Source of the DNA: an uncultured Selenomonadales bacterium
GTDB lineage: Bacteria > Bacillota > Negativicutes > Selenomonadales > Selenomonadaceae
NCBI GenBank assembly: GCA_946543495.1
Contig: CAMNLS010000001.1
Coordinates: forward strand, 1-51,858
DNA: 51,858 bases
Reading direction: 5' to 3'
Part shown: positions 42,971-51,067 of the stretch, one piece after another
Layout: the number at the start of each line of letters is the position of its first letter
How positions within the stretch are numbered: the first letter of the stretch is position 1
Notes under the pieces: generated by a model
What the model was told of the DNA's origin: nothing
Database searches by the model: none
The model's input: only the letters and a program-made list of their open reading frames with translations
Made by a program: the position numbers and the translations under genes

Positions 42971-43702
42971 TTACCATTCCTCGTCCGCCGTGGCAAGTGA
43001 GCCGCCTTGATTCTGAAGAGCTTCGGCAGTCTTTTGCGTGTTGTCATCGGGATTAACGTTGCCCGTGTTGTCTACGCTACTACCTTGACTTGCTACACGC
43101 GACGACGTGACGGCGATAAATCTAATCATATTCCGCAACTCTTTAGCGTCGTTAGTGTGAATGACCGTTTCGGCGTTGCCCGTGAATTCGCGCAGGACAT
43201 CATCATTTGAATCGCCATAGCCGACCGCCACACGCGCCGCAACCTTATACCAGTTGTTATTCTTCAAGCGTTGCAAGCCGTCTTGATAATCGTCAGTGGG
43301 TTCGCCGTCCGATAAGAGGAACAACACTGGCGCAACCGAGCCGGAGGCGTGTTTCATGAAGCCATGAGAGACGGAAAGTTTATCGTTCAAAGCGCGGAAC
43401 GCCTCGCCCATAGACGTGGGACCGCCCGCGTTTAAATCGTTCCAAGAGTTCTGCACGTCTTCAGGCGATAGCAACTCATTGCCGCCGACAATCCAATCTG
43501 CGTCGAAACTGAACGTCATTATCGCGACTTTAATCTCGTTGTCGGGATTGGAATCGTTCATTGAAATAAGTTCGGGCAAGACATTTTCAATCGCACTGTT
43601 GACGGCTCCAATCGGCGCACCTGTCATGCTCCCAGACGTGTCCAGCAAAAAAATCACGGGGCACATCTTACGCGGCATTTCCAGTTTATCGAGCATTCCC
43701 AT
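42971..43702 (-). CDS. vWA-domain protein (TerY-like), copy 1
   Basis: The 243-residue paralogue of copy 2 starts MGMLDKLEMPRKMCPVIFLLDTSGSM, with the MIDAS DTSGSM, GGPTSMGEAF and LSDGEPTDDY. After the domain it has a flexible Ser/Asn/Gln-rich linker and ends in ADEEW, the same tail as copy 2. It follows the kinase gene by 13 bp. In TerY systems the vWA protein is thought to recruit substrates for kinase and phosphatase. Confidence 0.93.
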   Translation of the reverse strand: MGMLDKLEMPRKMCPVIFLLDTSGSMTGAPIGAVNSAIENVLPELISMNDSNPDNEIKVAIMTFSFDADWIVGGNELLSPEDVQNSWNDLNAGGPTSMGEAFRALNDKLSVSHGFMKHASGSVAPVLFLLSDGEPTDDYQDGLQRLKNNNWYKVAARVAVGYGDSNDDVLREFTGNAETVIHTNDAKELRNMIRFIAVTSSRVASQGSSVDNTGNVNPDDNTQKTAEALQNQGGSLATADEEW

Positions 43703-43715
43703 TTAAAATTCCTCC

Positions 43716-45038
43716 TTAGCTGTTGACGACGACTTGAGCAATGTTTTTATTATAAAAGTCAATCTGAGCGTCCGCGCCCAAGACGAGCACTTCGCCGGGC
43801 TGCTTAGCTAAAATTTTTCCGCTGGGCGTCTTAATCTTCCAGTTGAAGTTTGAATCGTTCTTGAGTCCAAATTTGCCGGGCTTCTCCAAGATGACTGCCG
43901 CCTTTGTCGCGAAGTCCTCCGATAAAGAATTCATGTGATAATCGTAGAGCACAACATCTTTGAAAATCGGAACGGTGACATCTTGCCCCGCGCGCTTGCC
44001 GAAGAGTAAATGACCTATTGCCTTAACTGACTTCTTGCAAGACTGACAGACCGTCACACGGTCGCTTTCCAAAAACATTTCCTCGCCGCAATGCGGGCAA
44101 CGAATTAACGAACTCTTCAGCCGCATTAAGATATTGAACCAATCTTGCTCAAGCAAACGCTCCTTGCCGCCCAATAAACTTTCTTGGCTGAACGACTGAC
44201 AGAACGCCTCTTGAATGAAACTCGGAAAGAATCCCCACAACCTTAGCGCGTTTTGATGTAGGAGCTTATGCGGTGCGTTCGATGAATCTTTTTTGTCGAA
44301 GATGAACAGCGGCTCCGTTCCGTAAATTTTTTTCTCATACTTATTCGTAAGCGCGGGATAATTCGTCTTGATGCCTTCGAGCGGGTGATTGCCGACGAGT
44401 AGCATGAAGAGTATCACCGCCAAAGAAAATCTGTCCGTTGACTTATCGGGCTTCTTCTCACCGCGCACGACTTCCGGAGCCATGTAACGAGCCTTGCCCA
44501 ATACGCCGGAGTATTCACCGTGCCCCATGACGTTATCATTGTCGCAGATTAGAACTTTGCCGTTCGTCGGGTCGATAGAGAAATTGCCGTCGTTGAGGTC
44601 TTGATAATTGTAGCCTTTGTTGTGCAGAGCCTTGAAGGCGGCAACGATATTCAACGCGGCATCGACCATCGCGGCAACGTTCTTGAATTGAGCCTTCGCC
44701 AAGAGATAGCGCGAAAAGCTTTCGTAGCCCTTCGGAAAGATTTTCATCGTGTAGCCGAAGGTCTCGCCTTCAACGTACTCGGTTAATTGCTCCGGCCAAA
44801 GGAAAGCTTCCGACGGCGAACCGACTTTTATATTGTCTGCAAGGTGTCTATAGAACTGCAACGGGTCTTTGAGGTAGCCGAGGAAGAACCATTTAAGCGC
44901 GCGTTCCTCGCCCGTGTCATAGCGCACGCGATAAACGATGCCTTGACCGCCCTCGCCGAGCTTATCGGTCACAGTGATTGTCCGCCCGTCCGCTAGTCTC
45001 AAAGTCTGATTCTTTCTTAATGGAACGAAGTCCGCCAT
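43716..45038 (-). CDS. Ser/Thr protein kinase with C-terminal zinc ribbon and beta domain (TerY-linked type)
   Basis: The 440-residue protein has a eukaryotic-like kinase domain (about 12-300): Gly loop LGEGGQGIVY (27-36), Lys49, catalytic loop YQDLNDGN (145-152) in place of HRDLKxxN, DND (166-168) in place of DFG, and APE at 187-189. A four-Cys zinc ribbon follows (Cys314, 317, 331, 334), then a beta-rich domain. Altered HRD/DFG motifs but kept Asp, Asn and Lys suggest activity is retained. First gene of the operon; the ATG at 45038 is preferred over TTG-type starts further out. Confidence 0.92.
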   Translation of the reverse strand: MADFVPLRKNQTLRLADGRTITVTDKLGEGGQGIVYRVRYDTGEERALKWFFLGYLKDPLQFYRHLADNIKVGSPSEAFLWPEQLTEYVEGETFGYTMKIFPKGYESFSRYLLAKAQFKNVAAMVDAALNIVAAFKALHNKGYNYQDLNDGNFSIDPTNGKVLICDNDNVMGHGEYSGVLGKARYMAPEVVRGEKKPDKSTDRFSLAVILFMLLVGNHPLEGIKTNYPALTNKYEKKIYGTEPLFIFDKKDSSNAPHKLLHQNALRLWGFFPSFIQEAFCQSFSQESLLGGKERLLEQDWFNILMRLKSSLIRCPHCGEEMFLESDRVTVCQSCKKSVKAIGHLLFGKRAGQDVTVPIFKDVVLYDYHMNSLSEDFATKAAVILEKPGKFGLKNDSNFNWKIKTPSGKILAKQPGEVLVLGADAQIDFYNKNIAQVVVNS

Positions 45039-45067
45039 AAATATCACCCCTTCAAAAGTTTTCGTCA

Positions 45068-45096
45068 ATTATAATTCGTTGCCCCTCTTTAATCAA
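45068..45096 (-). promoter_or_regulatory. Promoter of the kinase-vWA-phosphatase-chaperone operon
   Basis: On the minus strand TTGATT (45096-45091) and TATAAT (45073-45068) with exactly 17 bp between, 29 bp before the kinase start codon. Confidence 0.8.
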
Positions 45097-45110
45097 GACA
45101 GGAGCGACGA

Positions 45111-45136
45111 GACGTTGTATTCAATGGTCGCGTTGA
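45111..45136. repeat. Copy of the dispersed intergenic repeat between two divergent promoters
   Basis: The segment contains GACGTTGTATTCAATGG and TCGCGTTGA and matches 36157-36183 at about 22 of 26 positions. It lies between the kinase promoter and the cbiE promoter and overlaps the -35 of the latter. Confidence 0.6.
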
Positions 45137-45161
45137 CGTTATTGATAATCTGTAGTATTCT
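45133..45161 (+). promoter_or_regulatory. Promoter of cbiE
   Basis: TTGACG (45133-45138) and TATTCT (45156-45161) with a 17-bp spacer, 23 bp before the start codon. Confidence 0.6.
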
Positions 45162-45184
45162 TCGCGCATGTGAGGTGATTGAGC

Positions 45185-45808
45185 TTGGCAAATAAAATCA
45201 TCGTCGCGGGCATTGGACCGGGCAACGAAGATTATATCTCGCCCACCGCGCTGAAAAGGATTCGTACGGCTAAGTTCCTTGTTGGCGGACGCCGTGCGCT
45301 TGATGAGTTCGCGGCGGTCAATCAGATAACCTGCGCCATAACCCGCGACCTCGACGCGCCGATTAACTTTATCCGCGACAATCTCCCGCTTGATGATGTC
45401 GTCGTCATGGTCAGCGGCGACCCCGGCTATTATTCGTTGCTTGACTTGCTCAGAAAAAATTTCTCGCCGCAGTCAATCGAAGTCATTCCGTCAATCAGCG
45501 CAATGCAACTCGCCTTTGCAAAGCTTGCGCTCCCGTGGCACGACGCAACCTTACTTAGCTTTCACGGACGACAACCGACGCCCGACGCATTGAAGTTCAC
45601 GGACGGAAAAATTCTTGGGCTCTTAACAGATGCAGAGTTCAATTCCGCGACAATCTCCAAGCTCCTAATTGATTACGGCTGGGATAAAAATTCTTCCGTA
45701 ACGATTTGCGCTCGCCTCTCTTACCCCGACGAAAAAATTATAGCGACGACACTCGACGCCGCCGCTAACGCTGAACCGGTTAAGCATTGCATTTTGATTG
45801 TAAAATAA
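45185..45808 (+). CDS. cbiE: Cobalt-precorrin-7 / precorrin-6Y C5-methyltransferase subunit
   Basis: The 207-residue protein has the tetrapyrrole methylase motifs KIIVAGIGPGNEDYISPTAL at the N-terminus and VMVSGDPGYYSLLDLL, matching CbiE (the N-terminal half of CobL). It methylates the corrin ring at C5. The CbiT partner (C15 methylation and decarboxylation) is not adjacent. Start: TTG at 45185 with GAGGTG 7 bp upstream; TTG at 45179 is an alternative. Confidence 0.92.
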   Translation: MANKIIVAGIGPGNEDYISPTALKRIRTAKFLVGGRRALDEFAAVNQITCAITRDLDAPINFIRDNLPLDDVVVMVSGDPGYYSLLDLLRKNFSPQSIEVIPSISAMQLAFAKLALPWHDATLLSFHGRQPTPDALKFTDGKILGLLTDAEFNSATISKLLIDYGWDKNSSVTICARLSYPDEKIIATTLDAAANAEPVKHCILIVK

Positions 45809-45816
45809 ACTTGAGG

Positions 45817-45985
45817 TCAACTACCCCATGACTAAAGTCAAGGGCTTGCAGCTGGACTGAAATCCGCCGCGTTCGGCTGGTTGACTACAGCCTTGCAAAT
45901 ATTTCTACTTGCAGCATTGAAGTCTTACAACTACTAGTCGGGTGCCTTCGTGTTTCAGCACTAACCGTTTTTCCGATGTTCAAAT
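45817..45985 (-). ncRNA. Orphan structured region resembling an IS200/IS605 TnpB omega-RNA / right end
   Basis: Read on the minus strand, the region ends in a hairpin (CCC-T-TGAC-TTTA-GTCA-T-GGG) followed by GGTAGTTGACC, which closely resembles the 3' scaffold end of omega-RNAs of IS605-type elements, where the guide begins. Upstream are further stems: GGCTG/CAGCC (45875-45892), GCCG/CGGC (overlapping, alternative) and TGCAA/TTGCA, GTGC/GCAC. No tnpB or tnpA frame is present on either side. The implied guide would read into the cbiE 3' end. The family assignment rests on pattern memory and is moderate. The rest of 45986-46037 shows nothing. Confidence 0.5.
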
Positions 45986-46037
45986 TATAAATTCAGGTCT
46001 ATAAAAAATCAAGAAAGGCGCATTAAGGTGATTTGAA

Positions 46038-46808
46038 ATGAGTTATAGGCTTTGGGACTTCTTTAAGGACTTGCAAACGAGTTATGAGCTTGTCGACTTA
46101 ACGCACGCGCTCGACAACGACAGCCCCTATTGGGCGGGAATTCCGGAAGGCTCCGTGGAATTGGGCAAGACGTGCTTTGATTGGGGCAATCCGATGCTTG
46201 AATGCTTGATTCAAACGTTCAAGTTCCCCGGACAGTTCGGCACGCATGTCGACTTCCCCGGACACTTCATCAAGGGCGGCAAGCTTAGCGATGCTTACGG
46301 CGTGCAGAATATGATTTATCCGTTGTGCGTCATCGACATAAGCGCGAAGGTTGCTGAGGACGTTCACTACGCTGTGACGGCGGACGACATCAAAGCCTAC
46401 GAGAAAACGTACGGAGACATTCCCGACGGAGCATTCGTCGCTCTGTATAGTGGTTGGGCGCGTCATTGGTCCGACATGAACGCCATTAGCGGCATTGCTG
46501 AAGACGGTAGCGAAAACTTTCCTGGCTGGAGTATTGACGCGTTGAAATACATTTACGAGACGCGCAACGCCGCCGCCAATGGTCATGAGACTTTAGACAC
46601 CGACGCTTCAAAGCTTGCGGCTGAGGCGGGCGACCTTGCTTGCGAACGTTACGTGCTGTCAAAGGGCAAACTTCAAGTCGAAGTCTTGACGAATCTTGAT
46701 AAGGTTGCTTCGGTTGGTGCATTGGTGTTTGTAGCGTGGGCAAATATTAAAGGCGCAACGGGTTTACCTGCGCGATTGATTGCTATTACTCCTAAATCAT
46801 TCGATTAA
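46038..46808 (+). CDS. Cyclase-family metal-dependent hydrolase (kynurenine formamidase-like)
   Basis: The 256-residue protein has the family motif GTHVDFPGHF (68-77), which binds a divalent metal, and YELVDLTHALDNDSPYW at the start. Relatives hydrolyse N-formylkynurenine, isatin or cyclic amides. No tryptophan-degradation genes are nearby, so the substrate is open. AAGGTG precedes the ATG. Its stop overlaps that of cbiB (convergent). Confidence 0.9.
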   Translation: MSYRLWDFFKDLQTSYELVDLTHALDNDSPYWAGIPEGSVELGKTCFDWGNPMLECLIQTFKFPGQFGTHVDFPGHFIKGGKLSDAYGVQNMIYPLCVIDISAKVAEDVHYAVTADDIKAYEKTYGDIPDGAFVALYSGWARHWSDMNAISGIAEDGSENFPGWSIDALKYIYETRNAAANGHETLDTDASKLAAEAGDLACERYVLSKGKLQVEVLTNLDKVASVGALVFVAWANIKGATGLPARLIAITPKSFD

Positions 46809-47749
46809 GCGATTAAGCACGCGCATATTAAAAATAAAATCGTGGCGGTGTACATCATGCGAATCGCGCCGAGTATGTGCACCGCTTCTAAATTTTCGTC
46901 AGGCTCGCCCATGTAAGCGCGGAAGTGCGGCTCGCCGAAATAATAATTCATGCCGCCCAATCGAATATGTAATGCTCCCGCGACTGTTGCCTCAGCCCAG
47001 CCGCCATTCGGACTTGGATGCTTTGCGGCGTCGCGTCTCATCATATTAAAGGCGTTCTTGTAGTCGAGCTGAAGAAGCATCGCCGCCCCGATAAATAACA
47101 AGCCCGTCAGCCGCGCAGGAATTAAATTCGCCACGTCGTCAAGCCGAGCCGCCACGCGTCCGAAGTAAAGATACTTGTCGTTCTTATAACCAAGCATTGA
47201 ATCCATTGTGTTAATCGCCCGATAGGCGATTGCAAGCGGCAAGCCTCCAATGGCAAAATAAAATAGCGGCGATATAATTCCGTCAACGGTGTTTTCCGCG
47301 ACGGTTTCGACGGTGGCGCGGGTGATTTCCGATTCGTTAAGGTTTTGAGTATCGCGCCCGACAATCCAGCCGACTTTCTCGCGGGCACGCACGAGGTCTT
47401 CCCTTGCCAACAAAAAATAAATTTCGCGACCTGCGTCGCCTAAACTGCGCGGGCTAATCATGAAGCTAAGCACCAACGCTTGAATAAAAATTTGCGCGGC
47501 AAGGCTTGGAAGTTGATTCGTCAGAGCTTCGACGCTCCAGCCAATTATGAACGTTGCAAGCACGACGATAACAACGAGCACGCCGCCCTTGAAGATTTTT
47601 TTATTTGGGCTGTCGAGGTCGCGGCGCAAACATTTTTCGAGCGCGGAAATTAAATTGCCAATCAAAACGACGGGATGAAATTTGCTACGCGGGTCACCAA
47701 TCATCGCGTCAATCAGGAAGGCGACGACCGCTATAATTATTGGACTCAT
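46805..47749 (-). CDS. cbiB: Adenosylcobinamide-phosphate synthase (cobalamin side-chain attachment)
   Basis: The 314-residue membrane protein from the ATG at 47749 has AFLIDAMIGDPRSKFHPVVLIGNLI, RATVETVAENTVDGIISPLFYFAIGG and the C-terminal HPSPNGGWAEATVAGAL, all CbiB/CobD marks. It joins aminopropanol phosphate to cobyric acid. It has about four membrane segments. The longer in-frame start at 47776 lacks a good ribosome site. Confidence 0.96.
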   Translation of the reverse strand: MSPIIIAVVAFLIDAMIGDPRSKFHPVVLIGNLISALEKCLRRDLDSPNKKIFKGGVLVVIVVLATFIIGWSVEALTNQLPSLAAQIFIQALVLSFMISPRSLGDAGREIYFLLAREDLVRAREKVGWIVGRDTQNLNESEITRATVETVAENTVDGIISPLFYFAIGGLPLAIAYRAINTMDSMLGYKNDKYLYFGRVAARLDDVANLIPARLTGLLFIGAAMLLQLDYKNAFNMMRRDAAKHPSPNGGWAEATVAGALHIRLGGMNYYFGEPHFRAYMGEPDENLEAVHILGAIRMMYTATILFLICACLIA

Positions 47750-47829
47750 TAAATCAAACCTTCTAAAGTTTTCCAAAAAGTATTCGGGTGCTTAAAAATT
47801 TTTCCTGCAATGTTTAGGAGTGACTTAAC

Positions 47830-48672
47830 TTGAAAAATATCATCGTGAACGCGGACGACTTCGGTCGGCATGAATTGATTAATCGTGCAGTCGAGCGGGC
47901 GTTCAATGCGGGTTGCTTGAGGTCGGCGACGCTTATGGCGGGCGGCGTTGCCTTCGACGACGCTGTTCAACTTGCAAAGAAAGTTTCGGGCTTGGGCGTC
48001 GGGATTCACTTCACGCTTGCCAATGGCAATCCGATTCTGCCGCCGAAAGAAATTCCCTCGCTCGTCACGGAGGAGGGAACGTTTCATGGCGACTATATAA
48101 AATTTTTGAAACGCTATCTGAGTGGGAAGATTTCTTTGGCTGAAGTTCGTTCGGAACTCGCCGCGCAGTTGGAAAAGATTTTGAACGCGGGCTTGACGTT
48201 GACGCACTTCGACAGCCATCAACACTTGCACCACGTACCGGGCATATCCGAAATTGCTTTAGACTTGGCGGAGGCGGCGGGGATTAAGTCAATGCGCGTG
48301 GCGAATACAAAACTTTTTGACGGTGAACTCAACAGCTTAGGCAAGTTCGTCGGGCGATTGGGTTTGGGGTCGTTGGCTAAGCTCACGGCTCATCAAGCGC
48401 ACAAAAAAAATTTCGCGACGCCTGATAACTTCGCGGGAATCGTGGCGGGCGAAGAGGTTAGCGAAACTTTTATGATAAACTTGATTGAGAACTTGCACGC
48501 GGGCACAACGGAAGTTATGTTGCACCCCGGCACCGACAATGAAACTTTGCAAGGCTTTTGCCAATGGGCGCACGACTTCGAGGCGGAACTTGCCGCAGTG
48601 ACTTCGCCGCGTGTGTTGAGCTTGCTTGCCGAGAAAAATATTTCAGCGATTAACTTTGCGGACTTGAGGTGA
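47830..48672 (+). CDS. ChbG/HpnK-family carbohydrate deacetylase
   Basis: The 280-residue protein has NADDFGRHELINRAV at the N-terminus (metal Asp pair), GVGIHFTLANG and THFDSHQHLHHVPGI, the motifs of the YdjC/ChbG/HpnK family, which removes acetyl groups from sugars such as chitooligosaccharides or hopanoid-linked glucosamine. It starts at TTG with TAGGAG upstream and is followed after 4 bp by a GtrA gene, hinting at a surface polysaccharide or glycolipid substrate. Confidence 0.9.
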   Translation: MKNIIVNADDFGRHELINRAVERAFNAGCLRSATLMAGGVAFDDAVQLAKKVSGLGVGIHFTLANGNPILPPKEIPSLVTEEGTFHGDYIKFLKRYLSGKISLAEVRSELAAQLEKILNAGLTLTHFDSHQHLHHVPGISEIALDLAEAAGIKSMRVANTKLFDGELNSLGKFVGRLGLGSLAKLTAHQAHKKNFATPDNFAGIVAGEEVSETFMINLIENLHAGTTEVMLHPGTDNETLQGFCQWAHDFEAELAAVTSPRVLSLLAEKNISAINFADLR

Positions 48673-48676
48673 TTGA

Positions 48677-49060
48677 ATGACACGTGAACGCATGTTAGAA
48701 ATTGTCCGATTCTGTTTCGTGGGCGGCGTCTCGTTTCTTATGGATTATTCGTTGCTGTTCGTGCTCACGGAGTTTGCGGGCATTTATTATCTTTACTCGT
48801 CGGCGATTTCGTTCAGCATAACAGTCGTCTTCAACTATTGGCTGTGTGTTATTTACGTCTTCAAAGGCGCGAAGAAGCAGACGACACGGCAAGCGATAAT
48901 TTTCTTTGGGTCGGGCGTTGTTGGGCTCGGACTCAATCAGCTTTGTATGTGGTTCTTCGTCGACGTAACGAACTTTCATTACATGCTTGCGAAGATTTTT
49001 GCGACTGCTATCGTCACGATTTGGAATTACGTAACCAAACGCAAAGCCGTCACGGGCTAA
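48677..49060 (+). CDS. GtrA-family polyprenyl-linked sugar flippase-like membrane protein
   Basis: The 127-residue protein has four hydrophobic segments and the GtrA pattern (RFCFVGGVSFLMDYSLLFVLTEF, NYWLCVIYVF, KIFATAIVTIWNYVTKRK). GtrA proteins are thought to flip undecaprenyl-phosphate-sugar. GAGGTGA lies upstream. It is convergent with the tubulin-like gene and overlaps its stop by 4 bp. Confidence 0.92.
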   Translation: MTRERMLEIVRFCFVGGVSFLMDYSLLFVLTEFAGIYYLYSSAISFSITVVFNYWLCVIYVFKGAKKQTTRQAIIFFGSGVVGLGLNQLCMWFFVDVTNFHYMLAKIFATAIVTIWNYVTKRKAVTG

Positions 49061-50442
49061 ACCGCGCAAGTGTCATAGAGTCGCCGCAGAAACTTTCCAA
49101 AGCCTTTGACCGTCGAATCGAACTTGAAAGGCTCCGTTAGTCGATAGAAGACCTCGTGAAGTGTCAAGTTGGATTTGTTGCCGTCAATCGTGGCGAAAAG
49201 TTTTTTGTCGACGAGCTTAGCCGGATTAGCCTCGAACATGTCGGGGTTTATCAAGAATATTTCGCGTCCATTGAGCGTTTCAATCTGCTTGAGCCACGCC
49301 GCGAACGCCTCAGCATAAAAATTAAAGTTCACGACTTCGGGCGAGGTTAAGTCAACGTCCTTTAAGAAGTCCACGAACCACGGATATTTATAATCCTTCG
49401 CGTCGCCCGACATCAAAGCTATCAACACGGGCTTAATCAAGTGGACGTAAGCAAAAATAAATCGGGCGAACTGCACAAAACGTTCACTCGACGCGGGGAA
49501 GTCGCTCCAAGAAAATTTATCGCGCTCGTGGTGGCAAATGTACTTAAAGATTTTGGGCGTGTGCAGAGGTCGCGAATAAAAGTCAGCCGCCGCCAATGCC
49601 GCATAAAGTTCGACGATGTGCGCCTCGTTGCGTTGATTCGCCGAGCCAACGCTGAACTCTCCGACGGGCGTCATCACCGAATCGCCAACAAAATACGTCG
49701 CGTCGAAGAGGTTTTCTTTCTCCGAATAATATTTCAGCGCGGCTTTAGTGTTTGGCAAAAAATTTTCACTGCGGGCAAAGAGTTCGTCGAGCTTATCAAC
49801 TGGCGTGAAGCTGAAGTAGGGCAGAATCAACACGCCGCCGATTGAAACTCTGTCCGCGTAGTCAGCGAGATTATTTTTAAGCAAGCGGGCAATAGTTGGT
49901 AAGCCAGCCGCGCCCGTGCCACCGAAGACCGAGCCGGCTAAAAAAATTTTCACGGAGTCGCCCTCGCCGATAACTTTTTCAATCTGAGCGGTGAGCCTTG
50001 AGCCGTCATCGAACTTCTTAGCAAGAACCGCCGCGCCAATCGACGGGTGTCCGCGGAAGCCTTCGTTGAGCGTGGTGTCACGTTCTTTTTTTGTGTAAAG
50101 AACTTCATAGAGCTTGCCAACGGGCGTGTTGCTGTGATGATAAAATTCGATGAGGTCGTCAAGCGTCTTGTCATGACCGGTTGGATTCCACGGAAACGGG
50201 CGCACGATTGAAATTTTATTTTTAAAAAGCGTTGTGTCATTGCCGACGGAAAAATTTTGGAAGACGACGAAATTATTTAGAGCAGTCGAAGTCCTTTCAA
50301 GGTTGCCATTGCCGACATCGGGATCAATCGCCGCTATATAAAGTCGTTCGTTGCTCGGCAATAAGCCTGCAATGCAAAGGTGCGTTAAACTCTCCATGAC
50401 CTTCGCGCCCGTGCCGCCGATTGATATAAAGTAATAGCTCAT
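49057..50442 (-). CDS. Tubulin-like (Tubulin_2 family) GTPase
   Basis: The 461-residue protein starts ISIGGTGAKVMESL (residues 7-20), the phosphate-contacting first loop, and has the tubulin/FtsZ G-box SVFGGTGAAGLPTIARLL (GGTGAAG at 174-180). This is the pattern of the bacterial tubulin-like family distinct from FtsZ. The C-terminal half is helical and not recognised. GGGAG lies upstream. It is downstream of a YrbL-like kinase and a membrane protein, separated by a terminator-like hairpin. Whether it forms filaments is unknown. Confidence 0.85.
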   Translation of the reverse strand: MSYYFISIGGTGAKVMESLTHLCIAGLLPSNERLYIAAIDPDVGNGNLERTSTALNNFVVFQNFSVGNDTTLFKNKISIVRPFPWNPTGHDKTLDDLIEFYHHSNTPVGKLYEVLYTKKERDTTLNEGFRGHPSIGAAVLAKKFDDGSRLTAQIEKVIGEGDSVKIFLAGSVFGGTGAAGLPTIARLLKNNLADYADRVSIGGVLILPYFSFTPVDKLDELFARSENFLPNTKAALKYYSEKENLFDATYFVGDSVMTPVGEFSVGSANQRNEAHIVELYAALAAADFYSRPLHTPKIFKYICHHERDKFSWSDFPASSERFVQFARFIFAYVHLIKPVLIALMSGDAKDYKYPWFVDFLKDVDLTSPEVVNFNFYAEAFAAWLKQIETLNGREIFLINPDMFEANPAKLVDKKLFATIDGNKSNLTLHEVFYRLTEPFKFDSTVKGFGKFLRRLYDTCAV

Positions 50443-50493
50443 AATCTACTCCCATTTGTCACTTACAAATTTTTCTTTTGCGCGTCCAAAAGA

Positions 50494-50510
50494 GCCGCTT
50501 TAAAAGCGGC
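50494..50510 (-). terminator. Hairpin between the membrane-protein gene and the tubulin-like gene
   Basis: GCCGCTTT-T-AAAGCGGC is a perfect 8-bp stem followed on the minus strand by TCTTTT. It may partly end transcription before the tubulin-like gene and lies in the dispersed-repeat region. Confidence 0.6.
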
Positions 50511-50554
50511 GGAACAATGGTTACTTCGTTCTCGTCACTGACGTAAAAGAGTAC

Positions 50555-50578
50555 CCATTGGATGCAACATCACGTTGC
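50555..50578 (-). repeat. Copy of the dispersed repeat overlapping the end of the 50570 gene
   Basis: On the minus strand GCAACGTGATGTTGC then ATCCAATGG matches 36150-36173 at 23 of 24 positions. The repeat supplies the last Ala and Thr codons and the TGA stop of the membrane-protein gene. Confidence 0.75.
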
Positions 50579-51067
50579 GTCACGTTTGCTTGTTAAAAGT
50601 TGCGCTCCAAGCGGCGTGTACTTAAAGGCAAGCGGCGTCGTGAAGATTGTTAAGAGCCAATAGCCCAACCCCGCAAAGATTGCCGCGAACAGCCCGAAGA
50701 TTATTCCGTTGAGTTTTATTCCGATTATCGGCGCGTAGAAGTGTGGAATGCCCAGACTTACAGCCAGCGATGCCATAAGCAACGTCGCCCAAAAGATTCG
50801 CTTGCCCGCGCCCGCCGCCTCGTCGACTTTAAATAAAAATCGCGCTGTAAGGAACCAACTTAGCGCACACAGTCCGTTGATTAAACCTGTCGTTCGCGTC
50901 AAAGCAAAAAATTTTTCTTGCCACCGCGAATAATTCATGTTGTCGGACGCCGTCGCTAATGCGTGCCCTGTGACGTTTGAACAAAGATAGTAAGCCGCCG
51001 CCGTGCAAGCGACCGTCACTGCCACAATTAAAAATATTTTTATGATCGTTCGCGTCGTTCGATTCAT
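50570..51067 (-). CDS. Four-helix membrane protein of unknown function
   Basis: The 165-residue protein has four hydrophobic segments (about residues 8-28, 62-78, 90-112 and 117-142) and no recognised domain. Its ATG overlaps the stop of the YrbL-like kinase gene (ATGA). Its C-terminus (KRDAT) is encoded by the dispersed repeat, so the original end may have been longer. Confidence 0.75.
   Translation of the reverse strand: MNRTTRTIIKIFLIVAVTVACTAAAYYLCSNVTGHALATASDNMNYSRWQEKFFALTRTTGLINGLCALSWFLTARFLFKVDEAAGAGKRIFWATLLMASLAVSLGIPHFYAPIIGIKLNGIIFGLFAAIFAGLGYWLLTIFTTPLAFKYTPLGAQLLTSKRDAT

Noticed and set aside
45039..45068. Ten extra N-terminal residues of the zinc-ribbon kinase
   Set aside because: They would run into the -10 region of the operon promoter at 45068-45073.
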